DNA from: Anthostomella pinea
Lineage: Eukaryota > Ascomycota > Sordariomycetes > Xylariales > Xylariaceae
Direction: 5' to 3'
NCBI GenBank assembly: GCA_963556695.1
Contig: CAUWAG010000020.1
Location: 124,001 to 188,000, forward strand
Length of the DNA stretch: 64,000 nt
In this document: positions 10,702 through 22,327 of the stretch, in pieces
Layout: each line of letters opens with the position of its first letter
Position numbering within the stretch: position 1 is the first letter of the stretch
Position numbers and translations under genes: made by a program
Notes under the pieces: model-generated
The model's database searches: none
What the model was told of the DNA's origin: nothing
The model's input: the letters and a program-made list of their open reading frames with translations, nothing else

Positions 10702-11622
10702 ATGGCAGCTCCCAACCAGTCTCGAAACATCACCGTCGTGGGCGGCAGTGGCACAGTCGGCGCACCAATTCTCAGTGCTCTCATCGCAGCCGGACACAAA
10801 GTCAGCGTGCTCACGCGCCCCGAATCCAACGCCACCTTCCCCGGGACTGCCAAGGTCCACACCGGAGACTACTCCGACGAGGAGTTCGTAGCCTCCGCGC
10901 TCAAGGGGCAGGATGCGCTGATCATGGCACTCAATTACAACGTCTACGCCGCGCAGATCCCCTTGATCAAGGCGGCCGCAAAGGCAGGCGTGCCCTACAT
11001 TGTGCCAGCCGAGTTCGGCTCCGACGCCACACACCCGAAGCTGAACGCCGAGATCGACCTGATGAACGTGAAGGCGCCCTTCCGCAAGCTGATCGAGGAC
11101 CTCGGCGTCAGCAGCTGGATCGGGGTAACCAACAACCCCTGGGTGGAGTTCAGCATGCGTCTGGGCGTCTACGGGATCGACCTGAAGAACAAGACTATGA
11201 GGTTCTTCGATGACGGGAATGTCAAGGCCAACTTCACCACCTTGACTCGTGTGGGCGAGACCCTGGCCGCGTTGTTTGCCCTTCCCGAAGAGGAGCTGGA
11301 GAAGCACAAGAACGCTTGGCTGTACACCAGTTCGTTCTACGTCAGCCAGCGGGACTTGTTGGCCAGTGCGGCGCGCACGACCGGCACCAAGGAAGAGGAC
11401 TGGGCTGTCAGCAGTGTGGCATCCGACGATGTCATCGCGCAGTCGAGGGAGGCCAAGGCCAGAGGTGATATGATGGGGGCCGCGATGGCCTTGTTCGCTC
11501 TTGTCTTCAAGGAGGGCTATGGCGGCGACTACAACGCCAAGGTGGTCGACTACAAGCGATTCGGGTTGGAACCTGAGGAATTGGATGAAGTCATGAAGAG
11601 CTTGGCAAAAGAGTTGGCATAA
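10702..11622 (+). CDS. NmrA-like / isoflavone-reductase-like NAD(P)-binding protein
   Basis: A single-exon gene of 306 aa. The N-terminus carries a Rossmann dinucleotide motif, ITVVGGSGTVGAPI at about residues 9-22 (GxxGxxG), followed by SVLTRPES (NADP-phosphate-binding Arg). VPAEFGSDATHPKL and an NPWVEFSMRLGVYGIDL region are typical of NmrA-like and isoflavone-reductase-like short-chain dehydrogenases in fungi. Members either reduce small aromatic or secondary metabolites or act as redox sensors that bind but do not turn over NAD(P). The usual catalytic Lys of plant reductases cannot be placed by eye, so enzyme or sensor stays open. The start at 10702 (MAAPNQSRN) sits right before the Rossmann strand; an in-frame ATG at 10606 would add 32 non-conserved residues. 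The protein is probably cytosolic. Confidence 0.85.
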   Translation: MAAPNQSRNITVVGGSGTVGAPILSALIAAGHKVSVLTRPESNATFPGTAKVHTGDYSDEEFVASALKGQDALIMALNYNVYAAQIPLIKAAAKAGVPYIVPAEFGSDATHPKLNAEIDLMNVKAPFRKLIEDLGVSSWIGVTNNPWVEFSMRLGVYGIDLKNKTMRFFDDGNVKANFTTLTRVGETLAALFALPEEELEKHKNAWLYTSSFYVSQRDLLASAARTTGTKEEDWAVSSVASDDVIAQSREAKARGDMMGAAMALFALVFKEGYGGDYNAKVVDYKRFGLEPEELDEVMKSLAKELA

Positions 11623-12221
11623 GAACCCGAAAGAAGCCTTCGACGTAGGAGATGTTGCGTGTCCAAGGGGCAAGCGTGCCCAGACATCTTGCAGAATTAA
11701 TTACACCTACACTTTACCCATGAATATATATCACTAACTGAACGCTTTGTTGACCTCGTTGTGCGGCTCCTTCACTTGCGGCTTGGAAGAACTGTCTCGA
11801 CGCCTCCATCGAAATGATCAGAACGCTTTGCCCAATATCCACGACGCTCGTATTAAATGACCGTTTGAATAGTTACATGGCAGTAGCATAGGATCTATGT
11901 GATGCCTTCAATCACGTATGATCACCAAAGATAATTTGAAGAACGCAACTTGGTCAAAGCTAGAAAGACTCATCAATAAGCTGGACTTTAGCTTCTGGTT
12001 ACGATGAGCAACGCAACCAGGACCAATACGCCCCCGCTCCACGGCTGTTGGCATTATTAATGGACTCCCGTGTTTGTCACACGGATGATTCGGATTGACG
12101 ATAATTCCGGTTCTAGCATGTATCGTATCTACCCATAAGCTATAGCCCCTCAGGACTTGTCGTCCAAAGGGCAAGACCCTGCCGCACCCCGTTCTCGTGG
12201 CCGTATTTCGTGATACACTCT
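11623..12221. other. intergenic, no supported gene
   Basis: 3' flank of the NmrA-like gene. Open minus-strand frames (11908-12375) do not show any recognisable motif. Nothing else supported. Confidence 0.4.
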
Positions 12222-12415
12222 CTACAAGTAATCTGCTGCAAACATCCTCCCTGGAACATTCGACAAGAATACGTAGGAACCGTCCTTGGTGAGCAGCGCG
12301 GGGACGAACTTGATGCAGGCGCTGCAGCCGTAGGATCCCTTGGCATTGCTCTTGGACGTGCAATATCCTCCCCATTCACAGCCCTGCCCAAACTTCCACC
12401 ATGGCTGCCCATCTC
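12222..12415 (-). other. possible alternative last exon of the small secreted protein
   Basis: The frame ending at 12222 reads WWKFGQGCEWGG and YGCSACIKFVPALL, with evenly spaced Cys residues like those of small secreted fungal proteins. It follows the stop of the 12416-12862 gene directly but in another frame. It could be reached by a weak GTCAAG donor upstream and a CAG acceptor, giving a longer Cys-containing protein, or it may be a frameshifted remnant. Confidence 0.3.
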
Positions 12416-12862
12416 TCATTTGCCCTCTAGCTTGAGTAGATCGCCTTTCTTGATCTTGACAAGATCTTTGGCTTCGATTTCCGTGGCGGATGCCAACTTG
12501 ATTAGGTCCGGGGCGTTAGCGGAAGACGAAGGTTCCAGGAGGATAATATGCTCATCGTAGTCCGAGGGTGGGCTAGGGTCGGTAAAAGTCGACAGATCGT
12601 GTTTCAGCCATTCATTCCATCCCCGTTCGCTTAAATCGCCACGCTGCAGTTCAGCCTCTGGTCAATGAAATACGCGACGGTCTGGAAAGGGGAGCGTCCG
12701 GGGGAGGTCGACGACACGACCGCTGTGAGGACGTGGTGAATAGGTATTGAAGGCGTTCCTCACCTCGAGGGCAAATAGTTGGTCAAAGTACTGGATGCTC
12801 TCAGCCAGGGTGCCGGTGATGGACGCGAGCGCCACGGCGATTGGGACCAATGTGGACTTCAT
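12416..12862 (-). CDS. small secreted hypothetical protein
   Basis: Two exons: 12862-12764 and 12655-12416 (112 aa). Residues 1-20 are a clear signal peptide (MKSTLVPIAVALASITGTLA), followed by ESIQYFDQLFALE. The donor after GAG is GTGAGG, and the acceptor CAGAG joins in phase to AELQRGDLSERGW. The mature part is acidic and ends with a short KIKKGDLLKLEGK. No Cys occurs in this form, but a Cys-bearing frame follows just downstream (12222-12415), so the true C-terminus is uncertain. No family recognised; expressed secreted proteins of this size are often effector candidates, which is only an inference here. Confidence 0.45.
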
Positions 12863-14528
12863 GATCTGTACTTCTTGGTCGAGGTCGTACAAGATGGTCC
12901 GACACTTGTTTGGTTCTATCAAAGATTCTATCAAAAGCAGCATGAAACGACATGCAAGTCGAGTTGATACGGTTTGCTGGGCATTGTAACCCTTACTACC
13001 TTAGTTGAAATGGAAAAGGGTACCCGATCCTCCGGGGCCTGGCGTATGACGTCGTCAGCGGTTCGTCAATAGGACAGTTTCCTCCTGGACTAGGTAAGGA
13101 GCATCGCGGTGCTGGTGCTTCCTTTGCAGCAGCCCTGTCCTTTGGATGCCTGATTCACACGGGAATATGCGTCGCTACCGTTCAATTGTCGACAGTCATT
13201 TGGAGTGGTCTGTTAGACTGTTACCTAGACCTCACTTCGAATCGACCTCGATTGCTGGAGCCTACAAGGATATGCCACGCTGTGCTCTATCAGGTTTGAT
13301 CCTTTGAAGGATCTCTAGGCGCGTTTGAGGTTGTTGAGGCCGAGGCGAGACAGGATGGAATGCCTGCCTGGCGCAAACTCGATCGGCCCAGTGGATCCCG
13401 TCTGCCGGTGTTGTCAACCTCCAGCTCCGACTGCGCTTCATAGGTATTATTAACCTTACCTAGGTTGTAGAGAGTCGAGACCGGCTTGAGTGGCACGTGG
13501 GCCGTGGCATGCTGGCGTATGATTGTGGGTACGATGTTTGTTCGTTGGTACCTTATGAAGGCTCTGGATCTCGACCCCGGTATAATGATATCGTTTGGCT
13601 TGTACTAAACAAAAACTGGCATGCTGGTACAACACTATCGTACAGTTCGTTCTCTGAAGCTGCGAGACTTCACCAGTGACTCGGTCCTTTACTGTTTTGG
13701 ACACGGAGTGGAAGTATCCCGTTTGCCCGTGCCCATGGCCATTGATGCCTGCCAACCTATCAATGATGTTCCTTGGCAAGGCATAGTAACAACCTTAATT
13801 ACGATCCATGTCGGGTGCCCTGCGCATGTAGACTGGATTAGGGTAGAAAGGATCAAAACTTCGAATCCAATTGGAGGTGCCCGTAGCTGTCACTCCACAA
13901 TACGGTCCACCCCCGGGCCATCTGATCTGACCGGCTGAGCTAGCACACTAGTCCCTATTCTCCAACTCCTGACTATCGGGCCGCGCATGCAGATACCTAA
14001 GCATGTGGCTCCTCAACCCATTTCCCAGCCACAATGACGGATGGGTCACGGATCAGGGTACAAGGTACCTTGGAGCCCAACTGGTACCCGTTTGTACCAG
14101 ATTCGTACCCAACTGGGATGATAGCTACTTCTGGGATGGGGGAATACAGACCAATAGCCACCATTCGTGACCCTGGTCCTTATTCTGGATACCGCTACCA
14201 CAAGGCACAAGCATACCTCCCTACATTCCATGTACATGTAATAAGCACCTGAGGAGGCACAGCTGGAGGGGGCACCACCACCACCTTGGAGGCTGTCTTG
14301 CTGTCTTGCTGTCTCGCTGTCTCTGTGCCACCCGGACGCCTCAGCTGCCAATTATGTGACGACCGTGGCTTTCAGTGCTCGACCATTGCCGTCCCTGAAC
14401 TCTTGCTACGCATTGTCGCATTGTGCTGTATCGCATTGTCCTACCTTACAGTTACCATACCTACCGAGCCTCATCGAACCTCCAGCTGCCGAGCCGACCG
14501 ACAACACGACAAAACCCCACTCCCGTCC
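12863..14528. other. long intergenic region with simple repeats
   Basis: No supported gene in about 1.7 kb. Near 14298-14325 there is a short CTGTCTTG/CTGTCTCG simple repeat within the upstream part of the glycosyltransferase gene, and around 14060-14120 several GGTACC/TGGTACCC-like short repeats. Open frames are short and lack motifs. Confidence 0.4.
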
Positions 14529-15883
14529 ATGGCGCCGCTCTTGGGATCATCATGGTCCTCGACCTGGGGCTCGCTCTCTGGCTATAGCCAAGTGCAGAAT
14601 GCCGAATCAAACAGCCCCGCCGCCGACCCTGACTTGGACCTCAAGCCAAGCCTGCGACAGATCCTGACCTCGAAACGCGTGCGCCTCTCGGCCACCGCCC
14701 TCGCCGTCCTCGCCCTCTTCTTCCTCGCCTTCCGCAACTACGACCGGCTGCCGTCTATAGACTACTTGCGAGGCGGAGGTGTGAATATTGGTGTAGATGC
14801 CGGTGCCGGTGCCGAGTCCAAGACGGATGGCGCGCCCGCCGTTGTGCCCACGTTCGAAGACGCCCAGATCAACTGGTCGCGATACGCATACACACAATAT
14901 GTCACCAATGCCGCATACCTCTGCAACTCGGTCATGATCTTCGAGACCCTGTTCCGCCTGAAGAGCAAGGCAGACCGCGTCATGATGTATCCCGCGACTA
15001 TGATGGACCCGGCCGAGACAAATCCAACAGGCGAAGACGCAAGACTGCTGGTCAAGGCCCGCGACGTGTACAAGGTCAAGCTCGTGCCCGTCTCGGTGCA
15101 AAGCAAGGCTGGCGCCGATGGTAAGTTACCATTTGGGCCCATATCCACCTTCCCGCCTGCGCTCTGGCTGAAGTGTTTCATCTAGCTACATGGGCCGAAT
15201 CCTTCACCAAGCTTCTTGCTTTCAACCAGACCCAGTACGATCGCGTCTTGAACGTCGACTCCGACGCCACCATACTCCAGCCAATGGACGAGCTCTTCCT
15301 CCTGCCACCCTCTCCCGTTGCCATGCCTCGCGCGTACTGGCTTCTTCCCGACGAGAAGACCCTGTCATCCCAGTTGATGCTGGTGCAGCCCAGCGAGGTT
15401 GAATTCAATCGAATTATGCGCAAGATAGAATCCGCTGATTTGTCCGACTATGACATGGAAATCGTGAACCAGCTCTACGCAGACACGGCCATGATCCTAC
15501 CGCACCGTCCATACGATCTGTTGACAGGCGAGTTTCGTGGCGACGACCATCAGAACTACTTAGGCACTGATCGCGAGGAGTGGGATCCGGTCGCTGTTTA
15601 CAACGAGGCCAAATATCTACACTTCTCGGACTGGCCCGTACCGAAACCTTGGATCTCCATGACCGAGTCATTGCGCGAGGACAAGCAACCGCCATGCATC
15701 ACCAGCGGCGGTCAGGAAGACTGTTCGGCCAGAGAGTTGTGGAACGGATTTTATACAGACTTTTCGCAAAGGCGGTCGGTACGTAAAGCCAGGCATTCCT
15801 TGCTCGAAAACTTGACTATTAACTGTGGCTAACACTCGCGCCAGGAGGTATGTTCTATTAGGCAGACTAGGGCGAGACTGTGA
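14529..15883 (+). CDS. Golgi-type type-II membrane glycosyltransferase (GT8-like, glycogenin-fold)
   Basis: Exons 14529-15120, 15186-15778 and 15845-15883 (407 aa). A short cytoplasmic part is followed by a transmembrane anchor (LSATALAVLALFFLAF, about residues 57-72) and a lumenal stem. The catalytic domain has QYVTNAAYLCNSVMIFETL, then AESFTKLLAFNQTQYDRVLNVDSDATIL. The DSD is the nucleotide-sugar/Mn2+-binding DxD motif of glycogenin-like GT8 enzymes. Further on, WDPVAVYNEAKYLHFSDWPVPKPW resembles the conserved C-terminal of fungal alpha-N-acetylglucosaminyl- and related transferases. The donor sugar cannot be read from sequence. The last exon is only 13 codons (EVCSIRQ...), chosen because GTACGT at 15779 is a good donor and relatives end shortly after this point; read-through of that donor would end at 15832 instead. 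Confidence 0.8.
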
Positions 15884-18409
15884 AGCAGCGCGTCACAGCT
15901 CCCTATACGGCTATGAGCATGATCAAGAGATACGTATAGCACAGCAATGAATTCTACGCAGGCATGAAATCCACTAGATACCAGCACGTACCCCGTACGG
16001 GTGCGTCATGAATTTGATTCGATTCTACGGTAGCTATAGGCTGCTTGTTACATCAGTCGTATCCTCGCGTAACAGAAGTTGCCCTGACTATAGCAGTATT
16101 CCCCACGCTCATTCGTATTGTTTGCCTAGCACTTGAATGTATGATGCTTTATAGTATTACTTCGGCATAGGATTGACTCGTATAAGTAGCGGACTGTTAC
16201 ACACCCGCAGTTATCGTGCTGACTGAAGTACATAGAGGTGGATCGGAGTCTTCCTGCCACCGGCATTCGAGCATTGTCTTAAGAAACAAAACAAACAGCA
16301 GAGATAAGCAAAAAAGAAGGAGAAGAAAAAAAAAAGACAAGTTCGCAAACCGAATAACGGCTACTACATCTTGCTCCCGAGGATGCCTCCCGAGTGTGCT
16401 TGGGACTCCTTGGCTGAGAGAACCTTCAAGCCGTTGGACTTGAAACACACCACAATGAACGGCTCGAACATAGTAGAGAACCCGAAGGCGTCTTACAGGA
16501 CCTTGGAGCACATGATACCATTGCGTATCCCATATGCAACGATTGCGGTCAAAATATTCACCGAGGGAGGCTCCAGCATAGTCTTGACAATAGGCGACAT
16601 GCTTTGCCTCAGCTCTCACCGCATGGCTGACCCGAACGACTAGTTCAAGTCGACCAATACGACGACAGCAGGTAACCCTTTCACCCAGTGTAGTGAATAA
16701 CTGCCGGCTGTGTGAAGTCCCAAGGATTTCAACCACCTGAAACCCTCTTCCGGTACAGTCCACAGTCTCCATGAGACTGTCACAGTGGCTGGGCCATCTC
16801 TCAAGATTGGGAGCCTCCGGGCCAAACCCCTTTGACCCCTCGAACCGCCACTTGGCCACAGGTATAGACGTACCCAATGATTGCCAACTGCATCTAAAGC
16901 CGAATGTCGTACGCTCCCATTAGGCGTGCCATGGGGAATCACACGCTGGACGTTATCCAACGCATGCCGTGAAATCCGAACGGCGAAAAGGATCACGTCG
17001 ACTGTGCCTTCTGCCAGCATGGCCGGGAAGCTGATCCAATGACCCACCACTGCTTCCAGACCGCCAGTCTCCGACGGAATCTGGTGCCGACCCTCGGGGC
17101 TTTTGCCAGCGGTCGGAAAGCGTTCCCCAGCCGACTGGGCTTGCGGCAAGCATGTTCAGCAATGCTGTCGGCCCAGTGATGATACCTTGGAATATATAGC
17201 CCGGAGACGCATGTAACGTCCTAAGCCACTTTGAGATATATGTCTGCTAAGCCGAAGCCATGCATGTCTCAAAGCACCGGGAAGAAGTACGTGACACTAA
17301 TCTGCTCAAAGTCAATAACGGCGTCACGTAGGTAGACATCATGAAAGGCCCATCGCAGTGGATAGTAACATAATAATTGAATGTCATCGGCTATCGCGGT
17401 CAGAAGGGGCACCTCTAGCAGTGATGGAAGCATCATCTGACGGTACAGAATGGCGATCACTCTCTCTTGGGGCCTCTCGACCCGGCGGGTTGCTGTCATT
17501 TGCATGAAGAGCATCGATAAGAAAAGCAGTTGCCGTGCCGGTGGGAGCCTCAGGTCCTTTTGGAGGATGATTCACTTGCGCTGGTTGCCGCGAAACCAGA
17601 CGGAGGGCGCCGCTGCTCGACAACCAAGCGCACCACTTTGGCGAATCAAGGGTGAACAGGTCTAGTCTCGCTGTCGGTAGGCTGGTCTAGGAAAGGGGAT
17701 GAGGACTTTGGCATACTCGAGGTAGAAAAGCTGGGCGCTTTCATGTTCAAGTCGACGATAGAATGATTTGGAGGTGGACAACGTACCTTGGGTAAGCCGG
17801 CGATATCGCCTTTCAGCGGTGCGTGGCTTCGGTGAGGCGATTGAACCCTGAAATAAAGGAGGCCGGGCTGTGCCGGGGACACCGTATCGACCCACACCGC
17901 CAAGCGGCCCCGGCTACCGCATTGAAGCTTCGGTGAAGCTTCCCAAACTCCACAGTGACACACGTGAATCCTTCCACGCAGATAGCATCGAGAGGAAACC
18001 GCCTGGTTCGTCAGTCTGCGAGGTCCAATCCCGAAAATGGGAAGGAATCGCCTGTGCTGGGCTGGGGCCTGGCTCCCAAATGAGCTGAACCTGGTCTCGC
18101 TGACCCATCTCTTGTCGGGGCCGATGCGATACCGCCGCCATGGTCAGCCCAAGCAAGCATTGCTAACACCATGGATCCGGGGTATTGTGGCCCTGCTTCC
18201 CTACCACATGGCTTGATCCGAACTTGTGCCTGCCTCTTTCGGACTGCGGCGGTGTTGGTTGACCGAAGGTCTACTCCTGTCGGTGTTCCAGCAAGTCGAG
18301 GATTGTCCTTCGAGGAACGGTGAAGCAGCATGTAAAGTCAAGTCAAGGCGCGAAGCAAACATCTGTCCAACTTCCCATCTACAGCACTAACTCGAGCAAC
18401 TGTTGAGAA
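15884..18409. other. 2.5-kb gene-poor stretch with degenerate reading frames
   Basis: No coherent gene could be assembled. Minus-strand frames with somewhat protein-like composition occur at 16197-16877 and in the 17270-17900 area (for example YYPLRWAFHDVYLRDAVIDF near 17340), but they break into different frames and match nothing I recognise. The poly-A/G-rich stretch near 16310-16345 makes Lys/Arg- or Phe/Leu-rich frames artificially long. It may hold one or more decayed genes. Confidence 0.35.
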
Positions 18410-20891
18410 ATGGCCATCGACGCCGAGGAGCTCGTCATCCAGCCCTTCCGAGAGGTGGTCGAGCGAGGGAAAGACGCGGTCGCAAATGCCGAGGCCAGCC
18501 GGGACGATGATGCAGTATCGTCTACGCTCATGCTCAGATCGGCGCGGTCGTTGGTGAGAGAAGGTGAGCGCGCCTTGCAGCGGCTGATGCCACTGTGGAA
18601 TTCGCAAGTCGACCAGCACGGCGAGGTGTTCACAGATGCGATACGGCACAATGGTGAGTCTCATATGGCCTCGAAGGAACATGCTATGTGCGAGAACGGC
18701 TGACCGGGTCATAGACAATGTTCTAGAGAGCCAACGACGCTTGGAAGACCTTCTTTACGACCTCGACGACTACATCGAGGTCGACACGTTCGACGGCGAC
18801 AGGTTTTCCCAGGTTCAGGCGGCCTCGAAGTCGTTTGCTCTGACTCTCCTGGAGACTGTGAAGAGAATGCGGTTCACGGATTATTCCTTGTCGTCGCTTG
18901 CATCAGCGCCGAGCGAGATCTCCATTCCTTCCTTCCCACAACCCGGGCGGTCACTGAACACAAACAGTCGCGACCCGATCGTGCGACACAGTGCTACTTA
19001 CCAGGAACTCCTCAACGCTGACGGCAGACGACCCTCTAGCCCGGACATCCTGGGAGCAGAACGGGATTGTATCCACCTGATATCTAGACCCAACAGCCCG
19101 ACACAAGATGCGCCGAGCCCATCCACCCCCGGATCGCGAATCACGGCGTGGGTAAGGGACCAAACAGCGGCCACTGCAGGGTCATGGTCCGTGAACAACA
19201 CCATTCCAGAAGACGAACCTATCTCGGGGTACATCGACCATAACCTGGACAGTCTTACCCTGCAGGATCCAGAGATGCCGGTGATTAAATTCCTGAGCCT
19301 CCCATACAGCCCAACAACAGCAGGTAGCAGGGCCTCCTGGTATACCAGCACCGGCAGCTATGCATCTGTGCCACGGTCGTCGTTCACTGTGCCCACGAGC
19401 GACCAGAGAACTACCTCATTGCCCCGGGCACCCTATTCCACGAGTAGTGAAGACGCGCCAGATGGAGGCCTTTCACATCCTCAGCCCACAGCGCCGATCT
19501 ATGAGGATGGACTGATACTAGCCGACGAACCACCAAGCGTGGCAAATGGCCACCAAATCGGCCTGGATAGCAGCTTGTACTCGCAAAGGGGCTTCTGCCC
19601 TGGAGCGCAGAAATTCAGGGTCAGGGGCAAGAAGGCGGCGACTAAACCCGTCATAGAATATGTAAGTGCGGTATAACTTTCGAATGAGTGATAGGCGCGG
19701 ACAAAGGCGCGACTATATCACTTGGATACTGAGAGCTTGCTGACACGATATGCTCAGGCATCGACACAGCGGAGTATCGCTCGTTGCGTAGGTTGCGACT
19801 TCGCGCAGAGCTCATTCGACGTGGAGCTGGATGCGAAGCAGGACGGTGAGTCCGAGTCACACAGTAGACCTACCGGGAGGCAATCACTGACCAACCAGCC
19901 AGCGCGTGCCAACTTCAGCAGCTTCGGCGTCTCGTTCCGCCTTCGGTTTCTGTATAAATCGCACCTAGCTTCCACATTAGCCTTTACGACGCAGTTTGGC
20001 TGTCTTTTCTGTGCGCACAAAGGCCACACTGTGCATGCCGATGATGCCACTGTCTTCACAACACAGGACCAGTTCTTCCGGCACCTAGCACGTCACCCAC
20101 AGCCTCTGCCAGATATACAGGGAGTCACAGTGATGTATGGAGGCCTTGTTGCAGGCGCTCCCCAGACGGAGGATTATGACCTGCACTTTCCTTTTCCCGC
20201 CATAGCCAGTGATCTCCCAGACGCCACGTTCCTGGCCACATTACCATCCGCAGCGGCCCTCAAGAGCCACGTCAAGCGGTATGGAAGAGAGTTAGAGGGC
20301 CCGGACGGCGGGGCTGAGAATGTGCTCAAGTTCGTCGAAGGTGCACGCATCGTCGGCATCGAATTCCCTGAGAAGTGGAAGGGCAGGTGGTGCACTGGGT
20401 GGCACGACGGAGTCTGGGGTGCCTTTCCCGCGAAGCTAGTGATTCCTGAGCCGCCGACCCATCTCCCGGGCCCGAGCATGAGCCCCGGCCCGGCCGTCAC
20501 AGTGCGGTGGAAGTGGGATGTCAAAGATGTCGCCGCGCAGTGGTTGCCGATCGATAAGGACGAGACGATCGTGAATGTCAGCTGTCAGTCTTTCCTCCCC
20601 GGTTACATTGGAGCGTGCACGTGACGTCCCTCACCATTCGTCTCGAGCCGGCTGACTCGTGCTGACTCGTCTCTCATAGGGCTGAACCAAGACGACTGGT
20701 GTTGGTGGGGGACGAAGAAGAACGGGAGAGCGGGACTGTTCCCGCGGTCTCACGTGAAGCTGGAGACTCTTCGTGGAGAGGCGGATGTTCACGATAATAA
20801 TGTCGACTCCCCGAAGAAGAAGAGCAGGATACATAGCTTCGGATTGGCCAATGTCCGGCTGCGGAGGAGGACGAATGGGAGCTCTGCGTGA
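18410..20891 (+). CDS. zinc-finger-like and SH3-domain protein
   Basis: Five exons: 18410-18653, 18715-19661, 19758-19845, 19903-20583 and 20680-20891 (723 aa); all junctions keep phase. The N-terminal 120 residues are helical and acidic, with no named domain. Residues about 130-390 are Ser/Pro-rich and disordered. Around 407-491 a region with CVGCDF and then CLFCAHKGHTVH ... FFRHLARH looks like a zinc-binding C2H2-type fold. The C-terminus holds SH3-like sequence: KWKGRWCTGWHDGVWGAFPA at about 550-570 (partial-looking), then WKWDVKDVAAQWLPIDKDE, WLNQDDWCWWGTKKNGRAGL and FPRSHVKL near 628-685, the ALYDY-equivalent, WW and FPxxYV-like positions of a full SH3. SH3 domains bind proline-rich peptides, so a signalling or cytoskeletal scaffold is likely. 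No orthologue name is known to me. Confidence 0.75.
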
Positions 20892-22327
20892 TTGTAGAGA
20901 TTGTGATACCCTGCTGCATGGTTACAGTACTGCGAGGCGTTTTCGACAGATGGGGTCTGAATCTAGTGTAGAAGACTGATAACATTCCATCTATCGGGTG
21001 AGCCTCTTCTTCGGAGCAAATGGCCTGTATCTCTCTAGAATGGCGAAGATACCTCAATAATAAGGGGCAGAATGGAAGGGAAGGATCAGCCGAAGAGAGA
21101 TTGTCCCATGCTACTAGTGAAGCTTCCCGTCTATGGAGGCTGGGAGGGTCCAGTGTCTCGTTCCCCACTCACTCCACCTGTCAGACCTCTTTGACCCCAC
21201 GATAATCGGGCTAGACCCACTGCAGCTTGGAGCTTGGACTTGAGCTTGGGTGTGGCTTGAACCTGGGCTTGACTTCTCACCCCCTAGCTATCATGACATC
21301 ACCGGAGCTTTTCTTCCTTGGCCTGTCAAACCTTTTCTGCGAGTCGTGACGCCTGCTTTTCTCTCCTTTGAACTTTTTGGCCTGCGAGATAGGCCCAAGA
21401 CGGCGACGATCGAGATTACGGGCCACAAGCTCTTCTCTCTTTGGCTGCAGATGGATGTCGTTGTGGCCTGTTCTGATGGCGAGTTGACATACCCGACGTA
21501 CGTCACGCTTCCTCTGTCGATGAAATATTTACCTACATCTCGCAGCAGCGCAGCACCAAAACCTGGGAAACATGGTTGATTAATACAGAGGTATCAGCCG
21601 AGGTCCCCGTAGTCTGGTACGGGTCGACCTTGGTGTCTCATCCTTCCTGGCAATGAAGAGAAAGAGCAATGCACACATGCACCCTCACTATAATATCAAG
21701 AGAACGTGACCTGTAGATAGCAACTTGCCGCCTACTTGAAGTGAAGCTGTCTCCAGCAGTATGTGTAACCAAAGCGCAGTGACGTGATGCATTGTTAAGA
21801 CATCATCACAACAACCTTCCTGTCTCTTTCACGACCTGATTCTCCCACTGCATACGTGCATACACAACAATCCGGCCCAACCGACAAGACACCTGACAGC
21901 TGGAATCAGCTGGATCCACACTGACGCATACCATTGATGAAACCCCCAGCAACCAACCAGGCAGCCAAGAGAACCAAGGCCCAAGCTCTTTGCCCATCTG
22001 AGCCTAGCCTCCCTGCATTAGTACATCCATACAGTTCTGTGCACCACCAAGGCCTGTCACTCCCTCTGCCAGCCCCGGCTGCTGCTGCTATGTACTGCTG
22101 ACGTAGTAGCTGGACGTCAAACAAAACGGGCAGAACTACATCATCCCTCCCGCAACACCTCCTCAATCTTCCCCATTCCCATCCCTTGACCACTTCTTCC
22201 ACTCCCTCATCACCCTCATCACCTCCTCAACCACCATCAGCATCAACATCTGCATTCTGCACCGAGTAGAGGAGTAGAGCAACAACAGCACCATCCAACA
22301 ACAATCGACACCCACCACGATATCATC
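20892..22327. other. intergenic, promoter of the Ish1-repeat gene
   Basis: About 1.4 kb without a supported gene. The last 130 bp before 22328 are pyrimidine/CA-rich (runs of CCTC and CAACA), the usual look of a 5' leader in filamentous fungi with highly expressed genes. No TATA box is obvious in it. Confidence 0.4.

Noticed and set aside
10693..11673. Long minus-strand open frame (326 codons) over the NmrA-like gene
   Set aside because: Antisense shadow of a GC-rich coding sequence; the plus strand has the Rossmann motif and family signature.
14607..15101. Minus-strand 164-codon frame over the glycosyltransferase
   Set aside because: Shadow; no domain, while the plus strand has a membrane anchor and DxD motif.
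16197..16877. 226-codon minus-strand frame as a gene
   Set aside because: Its length is helped by a purine-rich run giving a Phe/Leu-rich end; no domain, no signal peptide, no splice logic.
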